Assembly: GCA_008508345.1 (NCBI GenBank)
Contig: QNGE01002687.1
Coordinates: 8,269-72,268 of the forward strand
DNA from: Paragonimus westermani
Lineage: Eukaryota; Platyhelminthes; Trematoda; Plagiorchiida; Troglotrematidae
DNA: 64,000 bases
Reading direction: 5' to 3'
A model generated the notes under the pieces. The model ran no database searches and was not told the origin of the DNA. It saw nothing but the letters and a program-made list of their open reading frames with translations. The translations under genes and the position numbers were made by a program. The stretch's first letter is position 1. Every line of letters starts with the position of its first letter. Shown in pieces: positions 13,338 to 26,600 of this stretch.

Positions 13338-13963
13338 TTGAGGGTGGAAATTCAGTGGCCGCAGCGAATTTTTGTGGACTCTGATGGCAGGTCCAAAGCA
13401 GATACAACTGAAGCCGATCGTGCTAGGTGGACAGCATTTCAAATGCTCCTCACAGGCGGGCGAAGACGAATCCAGAGGCTGTACAAGCAGCCTTCACGAG
13501 GCTCGGAATGGGCCACCGCGAAAAAGGCACAAAACACTGGGCTTAGTAGCCCAATCGTCCGGGAGAGAGCAACGCAGTGGTTCACAAGGTCCCACGCATG
13601 GTCCCGGGAAGGGCAATTTCGTCTGCATCGAACTGCTGTCGGTAACGTTTTCATAAACCTTGTCAGGGCTGGACGAAAATACCCAATTTTGTATTATCTA
13701 AGGGCGGTTTATCAGTGTAGTGTTGGCAGCCCAGGAGCAATTCAGTCTCGCTATAATCCATCTCAGTCGAGGGGTTGACTGGCGTAGATCACCCACTGTC
13801 AGTTGCACACTCAGTGACTTCCAACGAGACTAAGGTCCACCAAGACAGTGAAGCGATTGGACCGCCAATCGCGATCGCACCTTTGATTGTGGTGGAGGAA
13901 CAGATCAAAGTGGCAGTCTCCCAAGCTATCAAGATGAGTATAATCAACATTGGCAAGGAGTAA
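13338..13963 (+). other. cluster of overlapping open frames, unassigned
   Basis: Plus frames at 13338-13778, 13372-13656 and 13775-13963 overlap a minus frame at 13439-13654. Base composition is richer in GC than the flanks, which lowers stop frequency in all frames. No domain is recognised, and an old repeat is the simplest reading. Confidence 0.25.
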
Positions 13964-16099
13964 GTTCAGGAAAGTGGGATATCTGAGTAATTGGTCCACC
14001 GGTTGTTTCCGTCTAGAACAGCAAATTAGATAGTAGGCGCGATTAACTGTAGGTAAGTGTACCTTATTATAGTCTCGGATAGAAATTGGTGTGACTTAAT
14101 GGGTTTTTGACTTCCATAAGGATGGTGCTATTGATTGGACTAAAGCTATGAAAGTGAGTTAGTACAGATTAAGAGATGACCCCTTGAAGTTCAGTATCTG
14201 AATCCGTGGCCAAGTCATCGCTTGATCGTTCAATTTTCTACTTGACTTTTGCAAGGTAGCAATGGAAGCAGACTTTCCTGATCATACTGAACTTTCGACT
14301 GACACGAAGCATCGTCAGTGATTAATTACTTAGGCAAACCAGAGCTTGAATCAGTTACAATGAGCGTAACAATATCCCTCTACACTGGGCCACCTCACCT
14401 TCAACTGACCAACCTCAAAAGCTCTCGGATTCGTCTTCTGTAAACGCTTGAACAGACAGGCAGACTAACTGAACCACCCAACTTCATAAACATGGCTGGA
14501 GTTATTGCAGGTCGCATAATCAACACACTTCAAAACTCACGCGTCACAACTGGCTCGTTTTCGGAGGCCTCGTGACCACCGCGTATAAAGTCTAGAGAAT
14601 CAAACTCTGCATTAAAAGCTCACAATATTTTCTCACTTCTACAACTCTAGGAGTAATAAAAAAACAGACTGATGAAAAATTCGCTATGCAACTTTCAACT
14701 ATTAAATTTAATGAGCAAATTGCTTCTGAGATCCAACACGTATCTCACTTCAAATTGATAGATGAGAAAACTTCACGTTTTTGTAATTCACTTTCCTGGG
14801 TGTATTACATGTAATACTGGGATCATTTACACTAAAGTACATCCCGTGTAACTTCAAGGGTTGACGATATATGTCGAAGTCCCCGTGAGACTGATTTGTT
14901 TCTAGTGGGTGGTGGCTCATGTGCTTGCAACCTGTTTCAGATAAAACGTTTTCTCGCCTTTTTAGTCAGTATCCTTCTTGTTATATCTTGAATGAACAAT
15001 TAATTGGAAGCCGATACAGGTACTGTGTAGGTGTTCCACGTGGCAGTCACAGTGTTAACAAGTCCACGAGCGGGCCAAAGTATATGTATTGTCTTACTTG
15101 GACCTCGTTTGGCTAGCCAACCGCTGGCTCTCACTTGGTGAGATACATCAAATTTCGAATGCGTCAACTCAAGTTGAAGTGAAGCACCAACGTTCTTTCT
15201 CTGTTGCGGTGCGATTAAATCAAGGAGAGCAAAAGTAAACATCCACTGGCAATAGGCTTTTCGTCTTACCGAATGAACTGAGCTTAACCGAGTGGACCTT
15301 CCTCCAGTCTGTACACGATCCTGAACTTTTGAAGCCATCTAACTCTAGATTACAAATGAAAACAATGAGGGAGGTGCCAAATTGAGCATTAATAATGGCA
15401 CACTAACGAAATTCTAACGATGACTCACTTTCAGGTACTGAAAACTCGAATGACTACCATTAAATCGTTATTCTATAACAACTAAATTGTCAACTGGAAT
15501 TTTTCATACCCGGTCAGCAAGAGTGCAGTTTGAGCGTCAGAAGAAAGGACCGCTAAGGCAGGTCGTTACGTCTCGGTTACGCTTAAAAACCAAATTTAGA
15601 TTTCACTCCAACTGTGCACAAACTAATCCTAAAACACGACCACAATTATTCGCTGCATACGGCCGAACGCACTTCCTACTGCACAGTCTCCATTCCATCA
15701 CAAATTCCACAAGTATACAAGCTATTCTCCGTGGTCATCTATAAAGCAAACCAAGTGCATGCTTTCACAGACAACATGGAGTAGCTGACATCAAAGCAAC
15801 ACAATAAGCACATCTGGGAAGGAAGTTTTATTAAAGGTGCTGATGAGGACGTTGACTATAATGACGATGATAATGACAACAATAGTAACAATGATATTAC
15901 TGGTAACAGTTAATCGCGTACGTCTACTTATTCGTTGAGTTACGCTTCGTTCGCTCGCAAAGTCTATCGGTATGCATTTGTAATGCAGCTGGTGCCTAGT
16001 GAATTCTCAGTCAATTTGGCTATTGATTCCAACCCAAAAAAGACTTACTTGCATATCCATTATTAATAAGATTCAAAAATACGAAAAGTATTAAAAACT
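13964..16099. other. no gene recognised
   Basis: Short frames only. An imperfect GAT/AAC-rich simple stretch lies around 15840-15910. Confidence 0.5.
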
Positions 16100-16870
16100 A
16101 AGGTGATACTTTTGAATCTAATGACCGCCTTTAGTCCAGCTGTCTTGAGTGCTCTGTGTTTCCGTCACAAGGGAGTTCCAGTGAAATATGTCATTTTGTT
16201 GACTTCGTTGCATGCCCGCTGTGAATGCACAGTGCGCAATTACAGTCGCCTATCTCAAATGTTCTCCAAGTTACGTGACAATGAAATAGGATACCCGATG
16301 TCTTCCCTCCTTTTCAAGTTTTTGGCGAACCATTTTCCAGAAAGATCACTCAGGGGTCTCGACGATCTCAGGTTGTTAGCTGGCTGATGAGTGTGCTAAC
16401 GAAAGTGTTTGGTTATTTTTCCTGCAGAAAATATGCGGTCCATAGCAGACCGATTGAGCGAAACATTTAGTCTATATGCTATGCATTTTGTCTCTTCAAA
16501 TTGTAAGGTGTTGTCGCAGAATTAGATGGGCACTGACCGTGTCTTTATGGTTGCTGGCAATAAAGTAAAAACCTTTGGCTGTTTCAAGCACCTGGGTAGT
16601 GTCACCTAGTTATTATCTAAAATTGTTGAGGTGTCTACTGGAGTGGTGGAGGCACTCAGTACACTCGCCAGTCCTCATCACTTGTAACGTGGTGAAGGAG
16701 CCTTCCATCAACTGGATGCAGAGTCCAGAGTATGTGTGCGCTCAGCTTTGTTCTGTGGACCTGAGACCAGATTGAGGGTTGAATGAAGTGAAAAAACGGC
16801 CAGACATTGACGTGACCACGGCTTACGTAAACCTTGACCGTTCCACTGGGCAAGGTTGCTGGGTGCACTT
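16100..16870 (+). pseudogene. RTE-like LINE reverse transcriptase relic
   Basis: The frame 16103-16387 aligns with the RTE reverse transcriptase core: LMTAFSPAVLSALCF replaces LKAAFDSVDRSVLW, then RHKGVPVKYVILLTSLHA and GYPMSSLLFKFLANHF replace the KGVPEK and GCPLSPFLFNFVID blocks. Near 16490 a frame gives HFVSSNCKVLSQN, and near 16585 FGCFKHLGSVT, matching the SKCKVL and KYLGS motifs. Near 16728 CVRSALFCGPET matches VRSVLLYGSETW. Substitutions at nearly every conserved site show great age. Confidence 0.7.
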
Positions 16871-19800
16871 TACTCGTTTGAAGAGTTCACGACCATCCAC
16901 GATGCTGGTTGGAAACATTCTATGATATGGCAGTGTTACAGTTAGTGGCAGACCTGTATCCATAACCTCGTTGACTCTTCTTTACATAGAAGTCAATAGC
17001 CCTTGTTTTTCCGATCTCTTTTCGCCTTTTTCTTCGCTAAACACATGTCTTATTCTGCACCTTTGTTTACCGTTGTTAGGGCCAACGGTAGCCCGAACCA
17101 GTGCACCCAAATACACAGCTCCGAGATGAAAATGATTGGTTGATTGACGTTTCATGAGAGTTTGGACGCATTTGGTAGGAACCCTACACCCTGATTGTAC
17201 ACACTAGGAAGATCTTCAGACCAGCAGTTCTGACTGGGTAATTACTGAACGGACAGAATTGCCAGCTCCCACCTCATGTTACCTGCCTCACTCCAGGTTA
17301 AATGAAGTTATTTGCACTGTTCGTTATCGTTCTGAGCACCATCCCTTAGTCCTAGGCGTTCTACCGCTTTCTTGTAACGATTATTACATAAGCGTGTTCA
17401 TCCCACAGAGGTCTTCATGTTTACCAGTTCCCACTGTTTACGGAGTTCTAACACTTTTATGGTATTCCTAGTGGAACTTGGTTCACATCACCATGGCAAA
17501 AAACACCTTTGAGACAGCGTCCCAAGTAATTACCGACCGTTCTTGCATCTAGCAGACCGTTCAAACAATTAACAAGTTCAGCTACTATTCCGAAGAAATT
17601 TCATAATTTTTTCAGGATTGTTTATATTCCGGATATATTGAAGCAATTGTTCGTGTTTGCTGAACCTCCGACGAACTCGTCAGAAGTCCTCTCAAGACCT
17701 CAGTTTACAGTCCACGATAATTTTTTGTTCCAATTGCACTTATACACCTTTTTCTTTATATCTGCTGATGTTTGCACCTTTTAGAAGCCTCTGGTGAACT
17801 TTTATTGGCTCATACGTCAAAACCTTCGGTCAAACTATCCAAGGTATCCAATCAGTATTTTTCCAAAGGAGGTTTGTGTAATGTACAAAGTTATTGTGGC
17901 CTTTCTAAGGATTTTGGTTGCGAGCACGTGCCTCCGTTTTCCTGTTCTGAACACATGCTCTGATGTATATTTGGCACACCTAAGGAGACCACAGTCCTAT
18001 CCTAAGATGTGCCTCGAAAGAGTGAGTAGTAGAATGGACAGATAAGTGCACGAAAATATGTAGATCGACCTTAATCAACTGTCATCGCAGCGTATATTTG
18101 TGTCGTCCCTCAGTGAGATAAATTGGTCTGTTTACAGATAACAGTTTGTCAGTTTCATACTTGCGTTAGATTCGTGCTCATTCAGTGTAACGGTACAAGT
18201 CAATGATCTAGCGAATGATAGTTGGCTAATTATTCTCGTAATTGTCTTTTGAGATATGCAGACGAGGGGAGTTAACGAGCAAACGGGAACAAGACAGGTA
18301 CCAAAAAATTGCATTCATGAGGTGGGAAAGTTTCCCCGAACGCCACTTGTAGCTGAATGCAGGGAGAGTGGTACCCTGTGCTTGCTTTGTACCGTACATA
18401 ATATACACGTCTTTCCCCCGACTCGTTCTTTTCGTCCCGGGGTGTTCGGTCGATCGACTGGTTGTTGTGTATTGGGACTATTCTGTGTATCCTACGTTGA
18501 CCGTACACTCTCGTTTTCGTTTCAGCGCGTCCGTGCGTATCAAACATTGCGCTGATCTCTTGTGCCCCAGCTGGTATGCATTTGTTCTCGCGTCATGTCG
18601 ATCGCACCCAAATTAGAGTGAGTGTCTCTGATCGGCTCACTTGAAACAAACGGTTATCCTCAATATGCAGCTCATAAGTAGCAACCGAGTAGCCATTGGA
18701 ACTAATCTGACTAAAAGATTAACATTAGTTTGTTGTTAAAAATACGTACGACAACGCACTTTATTTACAGAGTTGAAATTGCCACTGTTTAAGATCACTG
18801 GCGAAGTTGTCCTGTGTCATATAAACACCTATTCATGGAATTAAACAGTTTTCAGCTTAAGGAATTTCAATGATGTGACGCAGGCTGAAAGTAGAAGAAT
18901 GAACGTTCTTCCAATCAGCATTTATGTCAGTAATTATGATGCAGTTATAAAACATACGGCTCATCCAGTGATTGGAGAACATGCGGTATCCCAATTCCGC
19001 AGTGTATGTTTATAATAACAGCATGGTGAATCTGTGTTGGTAAACTATTCGAATGTATATCCTGTTATCAGTATTACCTCTATTCCTTTCTTGCGCGTTT
19101 CCGATTGGCGCATTTCGTGCCCTGTTGCTAGCAGTATCACGTGTTTATAACCGTACAGTGATCGAAGTGTGTATTTCTGCGCAAAGAACACACATCATGA
19201 AGCGGATTCAATCAATGTGCGAAACATCTCTAACAAGATTTTGTAGAAAATGTACTGATCCACTGAGTAAAATTTCCGGATCCTCCACAACTTGTACATG
19301 AAGGGATCGAGCGTATAAGCAACACAAGGAAGGAGTTCCTGCAAAATACATCGCGAACTTGTCATTCTTAAGTCACTCGGGGTGTTGCTTGGCATGCACA
19401 AAGATTGTTAACCTTGATTAGTATGTGGATGAACTCGATTTATGAGCTTCATTTGTTCAGTTATTCCTGACTTTCACCGCCGATGTATGTAACAGCTGAC
19501 GAGAGCATATGAAATGGTATTGCCATTTTGTAAAACCTTCTGATTTTGTTGCGCAAAAAATAAGTCTCTCAGAAGTTCGAATCGTGCGGCATCATCTTCC
19601 GTGAACAGCAGTTAACATGCTTAACCACCGCTACTGCTTCGTAAGGAAAGATACAACACTGTGCCTCTAAAGTGGTCCTTGAAAAAACTGGATCTCAACC
19701 CAACCAATTGTTTCACTGAAGATCTTGAGCTGATTGTGGCTAGGGCATGAACTCATTGGGAGATCTGAGAAAAACCTTTTAGACCTCCATTCACAGAAAA

Positions 19801-20179
19801 AATAAGTGATTGTGGTCTTACGGCGGGAATAGCAGTTGTACATACGAACCAACCTACTACCATGAGTGAAGAATTTGGGAAAGGAAATGCTCTTTGTAAG
19901 ACTGTCAAACTGTAACTCTTAAGCAGGTTCGTTTTCCGGACATCAGCGTACACCACTCACAGAAATGTGAATCAAACCTATCGGGGAAACAATTTTGCAG
20001 AAATTTCACTTGAGTTTTTCATCACGCTTCTTATGGCGGATACGGTTGACTTGATCAACGCACAAAATAGAGAACATCTGAGAGACTTCAGGCATAGAAT
20101 AGCCTAAGTTAAGAAGGATTGACTAATCGTGGATAAATGTTGCGTTAACCACAGCTGCTTCTAACCAGTTATAAGCAGG
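16871..20179. other. no gene recognised
   Basis: Around 18240-18616 several frames overlap on both strands in a less AT-rich patch, without similarity to known proteins. Otherwise nothing is seen. Confidence 0.5.
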
Positions 20180-20866
20180 TTGCGAGGAATGATCTCCACT
20201 GAGAGCTATGTACATTTAGGTGAAAACCTGATCATATTTTCAGACAGCACGTACACTCACCTCTCATATGTGAACAAGGACTGCAACACTAATAGTCCTC
20301 TACAGACGACACACGATACCACTGTACCTCTGCGGTGTCTTGTGAAGAATTCCCGTGAGAAAAACAGGTTGGAGTTTCAGAAATACTTTAGAAACTCTAA
20401 AGGATACTTCTATACCTTGCTTACGGCTGTTTTCAGAGGTGGGTTAGGATCGCACGCTGCAATGTTAATTTCCCCTACTGTACATCTAATAAGAAACTTA
20501 TGCAAACAGACTCGCAGGGAACTGCGAAACATGTGGTTTGGTGGGCTCGAGTTGTTGCAAAGCACAGTAATGACAAAGTCGCTGGCAAGTGATTGCTGCA
20601 AACCCGACCTGATACGAAAGAATAGACATGGTACTCTGGTGATCTACTGCCGTAAGGTTCTAACCAATATGATAAACCTCAAGGCACAACTGAGCTACCC
20701 AAAAGAATGTGCTTTTTCTAAGGATCCTAGGCAGAAATATATAGTTTTCTGCACGTATGTTTTGCACATACGTTTACCTATCCGCTCATCACTGGGAGTG
20801 CCGATCCAAAGTCGGCACCATTCGACTCAAGTGTGCATACAAAGGATCATGTGCTCTTCTGAATAA
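20180..20866 (+). CDS. orphan open frame of 228 codons, function unknown
   Basis: This is the longest uninterrupted frame in the window that is not a retroelement. The product is basic, with Cys and His scattered and no signal peptide or motif I recognise. In a sequence of this size one such frame by chance is unlikely but possible. It lies in the intergenic stretch downstream of the TBC1D30-like gene, on the other strand. It could be an exon, a decayed transposon frame or noise. Confidence 0.25.
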   Translation: MRGMISTESYVHLGENLIIFSDSTYTHLSYVNKDCNTNSPLQTTHDTTVPLRCLVKNSREKNRLEFQKYFRNSKGYFYTLLTAVFRGGLGSHAAMLISPTVHLIRNLCKQTRRELRNMWFGGLELLQSTVMTKSLASDCCKPDLIRKNRHGTLVIYCRKVLTNMINLKAQLSYPKECAFSKDPRQKYIVFCTYVLHIRLPIRSSLGVPIQSRHHSTQVCIQRIMCSSE

Positions 20867-22665
20867 CATCTTCAACTGTTTGTTTAGCCACTGTCGTTCA
20901 GGTTATTAGCAGAAACGTTTGTATAGGATGAACAAAGCTGGTCTTACAAAAAGAAATCGGATTTTCAAGTGCTACATTACGGAAGTTTTTCTGTGCTCTT
21001 GTTTGTCCGTTTTGTTTACACGGCGATTGCCGCCATTGGTCCCCGAGTAGGTTGGATTGAATTCATTGAGGGGTTGTGAGGTAACTGGTCAATTTCAATT
21101 TGAACACCGCTTAAATCAGACGTAGACTTCTCACTCAGATAGACTTTTATAGCCAGCCTCGTCCGCAAATAAGTGCTAGACTCGAGGTCCGTTCTTTTTA
21201 GAGTTTTTCAGTACCGCATATCCTTGCTAGGACTGAGATTAGAACTTTGGCTAGTGTCTCATTAGCTGAACGCGTCGACCACTGAACCACTGAACTCATA
21301 TTAGGTACGACCGAATTGTCACATCTGAACGCTCAGCCAATTTTCCATGCGAATAATGAACAGGCTACTCAGTCGCCTGTATAGGAGATATAGTGACTGT
21401 ATCGTTAACTTCAACTGACTACCTATTTCCCAACTAATTTGGAAATATGTGGTCTGTTGATTTCCTGATTATTTCCTATTGAGTTGAGCAACTTTTAAAA
21501 ATGACATCTCATTATATCATCAAGTCGTTGTGTTCATAAGGCGGAACAAGAGATTTAAAAACCAAGTATTAACAAATGTCCTGCCTTCCGTGCGAATCAG
21601 TCGAACAGGGACTGCGTTGCTCATTTTCTTTGAAATACTGGGGATATACACAAAAACGTTGGCAAACAAAATGAGGAACTTTTCGGCAATGGAGAGGATA
21701 ATTAGTAAAATACTGTCATGCCTCCGTAGCCCCTGATTCTACATAATCAAAACTAATATGGAGTGAGAAATGCTATTCTGCTACCGTTTCATTGCACTTG
21801 TCCAATTACAGTAATCCTTTCCAATTGTACTGCGAAGGAGGATTACGTGAAGTCTGGTACCTGATTCACAGGAACGAATATAGACGTTCCTTCATATGGC
21901 TGATTAGATTCTACACCACTCACTTCGACAGATTATCTTTCAAGTTTCGACTCGAACTTACTTACCGAAAAGAATGACATGTCCATTTGTTTAGTTGTGT
22001 TTGGTTGCGTGTGTAATAGGTTGGTTGTGGTGGGCAAAAGTAGGCAGGCGCGTGATCTTCGTACAAGAATGATTTCTTTCTACTTCTGCTTTACTGCAAC
22101 CGACACGGACAATCCGGTTTGTTTTTCACCATTTCAGCCACACAGTGATCGTCAATAAAATTTTGAACTTTCCCGCATTAAATGACCAGTACACGACTAG
22201 TCGAATTTAATACCTTTTCCCACATTTTTCCCGTTCCCGGTTGCACTGTTCTTAGTCTTATTAAAGATTTCTCCACCAGTGTCTCTCATTGTATACCGCC
22301 CATGCACACGCATTCACGGCAATCAGCCATATTGAAGATTACAATCTCCAATCCATTCATCGAACAGTAGCGTGCCACGTTGGATAAAGAAATGTTTCCC
22401 ATTGTGCGATGGCGTTGTAGGAAACTCGTATTAAGGGATCATAGTCATTACAAGCCAGTGTGCATTCACGTTGGTTGTTCTGACCAAGGCGAAACTAATA
22501 TATCAATTTATGTAACGAATTTCATAATTCGTGAACCATTTCAGTTGTATGTTCAGCTGTCGTTCACTGGGCTGAGAAATCTTGTAGGTTCCAGTTGCGT
22601 GTGCAAACTAGAAAAACTTACAGTAGAAGGCGTCACGGTCAAACAAATAATCGAGGTTTCACAAG
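20867..22665. other. intergenic sequence with one SINE-like copy
   Basis: Apart from the SINE-like copy at 21.1 kb, only short frames (for example 22182-22370 and 22380-22688) with no recognised similarity. Confidence 0.5.
21124..21310 (-). repeat. SINE-like dispersed repeat, copy 1
   Basis: On the minus strand a tRNA-like head (GTTCAGTGGTTCAGTGG, then AAGTTCTAATCTCAG resembling a B box) is followed by a body that ends GGCTATAAAAGTCTATCTGAGTGAGAAG. The body core is shared with copies at 40.6, 57.6 and 37.4 kb. Confidence 0.5.
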
Positions 22666-22671
22666 TTTATT
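22666..22671 (-). promoter_or_regulatory. candidate polyadenylation signal of the TBC1D30-like gene
   Basis: AATAAA on the minus strand, about 520 nt past the stop codon at 23195. It is the first canonical hexamer I noticed downstream. One hexamer in AT-rich DNA is weak evidence. Confidence 0.3.
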
Positions 22672-23194
22672 TTTGTTGTGAAAAATAATCAGCCGAATTA
22701 GTACACTATTTTCAGCACAACCAATGAATGTTGAGAGGTCGGACACACCTGGCACATAACAGGATTTTTCTAACGCAGTTCAATTCTGGTCTTGCGTTGC
22801 CATGCCTACCACTAACTTTACAGTAGGACAGTGAATTTGTTGGAACACAAGAACTTAAAAACAACCATACAACAGAAAAAACTGTTAGGATCTGGTAACA
22901 GGGCTGAGATTAAATCTTCGAACAGCTGCACTAGAAATTATTTAACGCAAAGAAAAAACAGAACAAAAACCTTAACCTGGTTTATGGAAATCACAAAATC
23001 AAGATAAACAGACCGAAATTTCGTCTTCGAAGGAAAATGAGAAATGCACCAGCGAACAAGCAAATGCGAGGCAAACCATGAATGTCGTGGTATGCTTCTG
23101 CATGACAGAATTGTGCGGGGATCTAATCAACGTGTTTTGACAGTGTGGAAGAATATTCATGTTCAAAAAAGTATTTCAGTTTTCGTCTCAACAT

Positions 23195-23665
23195 CTAAGC
23201 ACAGTTGAGGCTGTGGCGTGTCAAAGCGTGACGTGCAAGGCCCACAAATTGTACCCGATCGGAAAACGTAGAGGAGAGTCCGGCCGATGTGTAACTTGTA
23301 GTTTTGTACAAGCCAAATTGAGCACCAAATTGTTGACGCTTTGGGGACAATGGTAACCTGAATCCGACCCCCTGAGAGGTTGGAAGAGATGTCAACTGGC
23401 CGGATGGAAGACGCAGTTTTCGAGGAACAAACAATGAGGTTGCGTCTCCCCAAGGTGGTTTTTTGAAAGTTTGTGGGGGGAGTGAAATACGAAAAGGATT
23501 GGTGCTCGCTGCTTCTATGTACTTCTCCGGAAACAGTTTCTCATCTGTCAGCTTTCGGGTGAAATCCATCCTACGTAAACTACCACACGTTCTCCTTACA
23601 TGTGAATCCTCTTGACTTTGATCCAAAGGAGATGAATCACAACATACGTTACCAAGGGCAATTTG
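23195..23665 (-). CDS. TBC1D30: TBC1D30-like gene, terminal exon with stop codon
   Basis: The frame is long and open and ends with TAG at 23195-23197. The peptide is Ser/Pro-rich and basic; FGLYKTT near the end recalls the LGLYGPT motif close to the C terminus of vertebrate TBC1D30, which supports this as the last exon. The start is uncertain. The acceptor GTATTTGGGTCAG before 23665 gives phase 0, as the upstream exon requires, but has a poor pyrimidine tract. A better acceptor (CTAGTTTTCACAG before 23696) gives phase 2 and would need one more unseen exon between 23.7 and 25.7 kb. Confidence 0.6.
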   Translation of the reverse strand, partial: QIALGNVCCDSSPLDQSQEDSHVRRTCGSLRRMDFTRKLTDEKLFPEKYIEAASTNPFRISLPPQTFKKPPWGDATSLFVPRKLRLPSGQLTSLPTSQGVGFRLPLSPKRQQFGAQFGLYKTTSYTSAGLSSTFSDRVQFVGLARHALTRHSLNCA

Positions 23666-26600
23666 CTGACCCAAATACGTTGCATGACTTCTAGCACTGT
23701 GAAAACTAGTGGACTTATCAGAGGTTGTTTCTTCAATACCCTGGGGAATGAAACAATATCGAATAAAGAAAATGGAGAGCCGGTAGAGCGTGTACTAAAA
23801 ACATATGAAGCTCATCAGGTGATTATGTATGAACCAACATGGACAAAATAAACTACTCAAGGTTGTCACACTTCCGTTTCTCATATACTGGGTTTGGTTA
23901 TCAAAATATTTGTCAACCATTAATGAGACAGTAGCGGACGCGTACTAGTTTGCAAGTCAGCAGCAAATATAAGTGATCGATTTTTGTCTACGAGAAGTAG
24001 ATATAACGAAAAAGAAAGTGGTTGACACCTTGCTATGTCCTCCATACACAACAGACTTGAATTACCACTCCAAAATCGTGGGCTCGAGTCCTAGGTGTGC
24101 GTGGCGCCAGTGCTATCGAACTGGCTCGAAAACGTTGTTTGCCACGTGGCAGGTAGGTACTACTTGCAAACAACAAATCATAGTCTGTACCCACAGTTAT
24201 TGAATGCTGTTCACTGGAATTTGATCAGGCCCTCAATTTTCTTCCAGTTTATTGACAGAAGGTGGGCCACTGCAGAAATATTCCTAGTGTTGGCCGTATT
24301 TACACGCCGGCCTGGCAGTTGCCTTCGAAAATGATGTAGACTTCTGTCAAGTTGTATCAGGTACCTTGGTTAGAATAAAGAGCTATTTGCAGATGGAACA
24401 TTATAGAGTGAAATCCAGGTAATAGCTTATTAGTTGCGCCAGTTTGAAAAGCCGGTTTGAGGTTTAGTAAAAAAAGGTTTAGTTAAGCCAGCCTAACAAC
24501 GCAACCCTGACGGTGAGAAAATCGGTAAATCACATAAAAATCGACCTCTATAATAGTGTAAGTAGGCAGAACTGATGCTGCACAAAAAGATTGGTTGTTC
24601 CGAAAAAAAGGATAGAGAACTTTTACCGAATGGATGCTGTGATTCAGATTGGAGGTCAGTGCTTTTGAGATGCAATCAAAGTAAGGTGATGAACACTCAT
24701 TTCGTTCATCTACAGTTTGATTTATTGGTTTGTGAAACAGAGTCATTAAGGCGATTCAATCATAATGTTTTTGTCATCGGCTGAGTAATTCTCAATGGGT
24801 CTAGTCACTTGTTAAAACAGTGGCAACTCAATAGCATTGCAACGATCATCTACTAAGAGGTTATGATTTACTGAAAGTGAGGAATTGGTATTAGTTGAAG
24901 ATAATAATGGCGGAGTGAGTCCGTGTTGAGTCTCGGGTATGAACGATTTCAATATGAAACAGGTATACAGCTCCATTTGTATAAAAAAAACAATAACTCG
25001 AACGCTGAAAAGAAAGTGGCACCTCTCGAAAACGTGGTTTCAAACATTATCAGCGTCATTTGACAGTGGGCTAAGTGTACTGAAATTGTAAATACTCTCG
25101 TCCCTGGCAAAGAAAGTAGCCTTAGTTCACAGCACACTCGGTGATAAAAAAAGACGTCTAAACATCATACGACCTGTAGCAGCCCAAAGACAAACAATAT
25201 TTGTAGTTGAAGGATGACCATTGTAGGTGATGAAATATATATATTTAAAACAGGACGGGTTCATGCGTACTGTGCATAAACTTCACTGGATAACTCCAAC
25301 ATGTAAGCAAGAACAGGTCACGTCACTCGGATGAGGTTTGAGTTAAGACGAGTTCTGGAAAAGCTTTCTACTGAAATGAGTAGGTTTTAAAGAACAACAC
25401 TGGAAGACTTGCATATAGTGAAAATATTATGTGCATACGGACCAAACATCCACTCTGAGTGTTGCAGGTTACAGTCTAGAATGCACATTTGGCATTTGTG
25501 TAATCAGAAACTACTTTTGAATTTGTTTACCCTCTAATAGTGGCACGTAACCGACGGGCGGATGACGTTTTTGCCATTTTTGTCTGTACTGTTTGATATG
25601 AACTGACTGTAAGTACAACCACTAGAAGTGATTACACAAACAGGTGTTCAAACAACCAACCAAAGTTAAGCGACGTACCATTAAAGTAGGATCGGGCATA
25701 TTCATGTATTTCGTACTGGCCCGTTCCGCCAATTCCCACAACTTCGGTTTTCGAGCCGCGTTCGCTACAGTTCCAGCAACTGCTTCAGACTTCACCAGAT
25801 CTTGGGGGCTCTGGTTAGCGCAAGGCTTACTCGAACCACTGTCTTTAACTCCGTCGGATTCCAGGAATTCCAGATTTGTTGGATCACTTGACCATACGGC
25901 TTTCGCTTGCCACGAATTCACTGCACCAATCAGATCAAGCTCAACGGGAGTCATTTCGGATGGACTGATACACAGAGGCATTTCCGAGTCGACTGGTTCG
26001 CTCTGCACTGTGGCGCGCTCGCTGAAAAACACTTCTTCATCAGAAGATACCTTGCAACCTAATGGCTCTTGGTCTTCTTCCAAACAAGGGCCAATCGTGT
26101 TGATAGCAGCCAGTTCAACGGACTTGCTGAATTTCTAAACAATTATAATGAACCAACGACATATGGCTGACATTACATAGGAGCGGAAAGCAATTACTAA
26201 GTAAGACATGCTGAGTTTGAAACGTCATCTAGAAAAACAATTCATGTTCTACTCCGAATGATTGCGTTAGCCATTGGTCTTGAATGTTTCATCAACATCA
26301 CATATTAGCTCATTGAGCAGGACATTGAAACCAGCGTAGAAGAAAACGGAGTCCACAGCTCATCCGAATTCTGTGATCAAGCCTTATGAATATGTAACTC
26401 CTGTGTTAACCAGCTAGATCGTATGTGAAACCAAGCGTACTGCGGATGAATCACTTCATCTGGACTAAGTACACAGAAAGCGCTAATTTGCTGAAAATTT
26501 TCAGATCTACTTAAGATACACGAACATCGGAAGAAAGGAAACCGCATGGTATGATCAATGAGTGATGCACGATTTGAATAGTCATCAGCTACAACTGCTT

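Noticed and set aside
25644..26138. Plus-strand frame of 164 codons
   Set aside because: It is the shadow of the minus-strand exon at 25679-26134, which has acceptor, donor and phase matching its neighbours.
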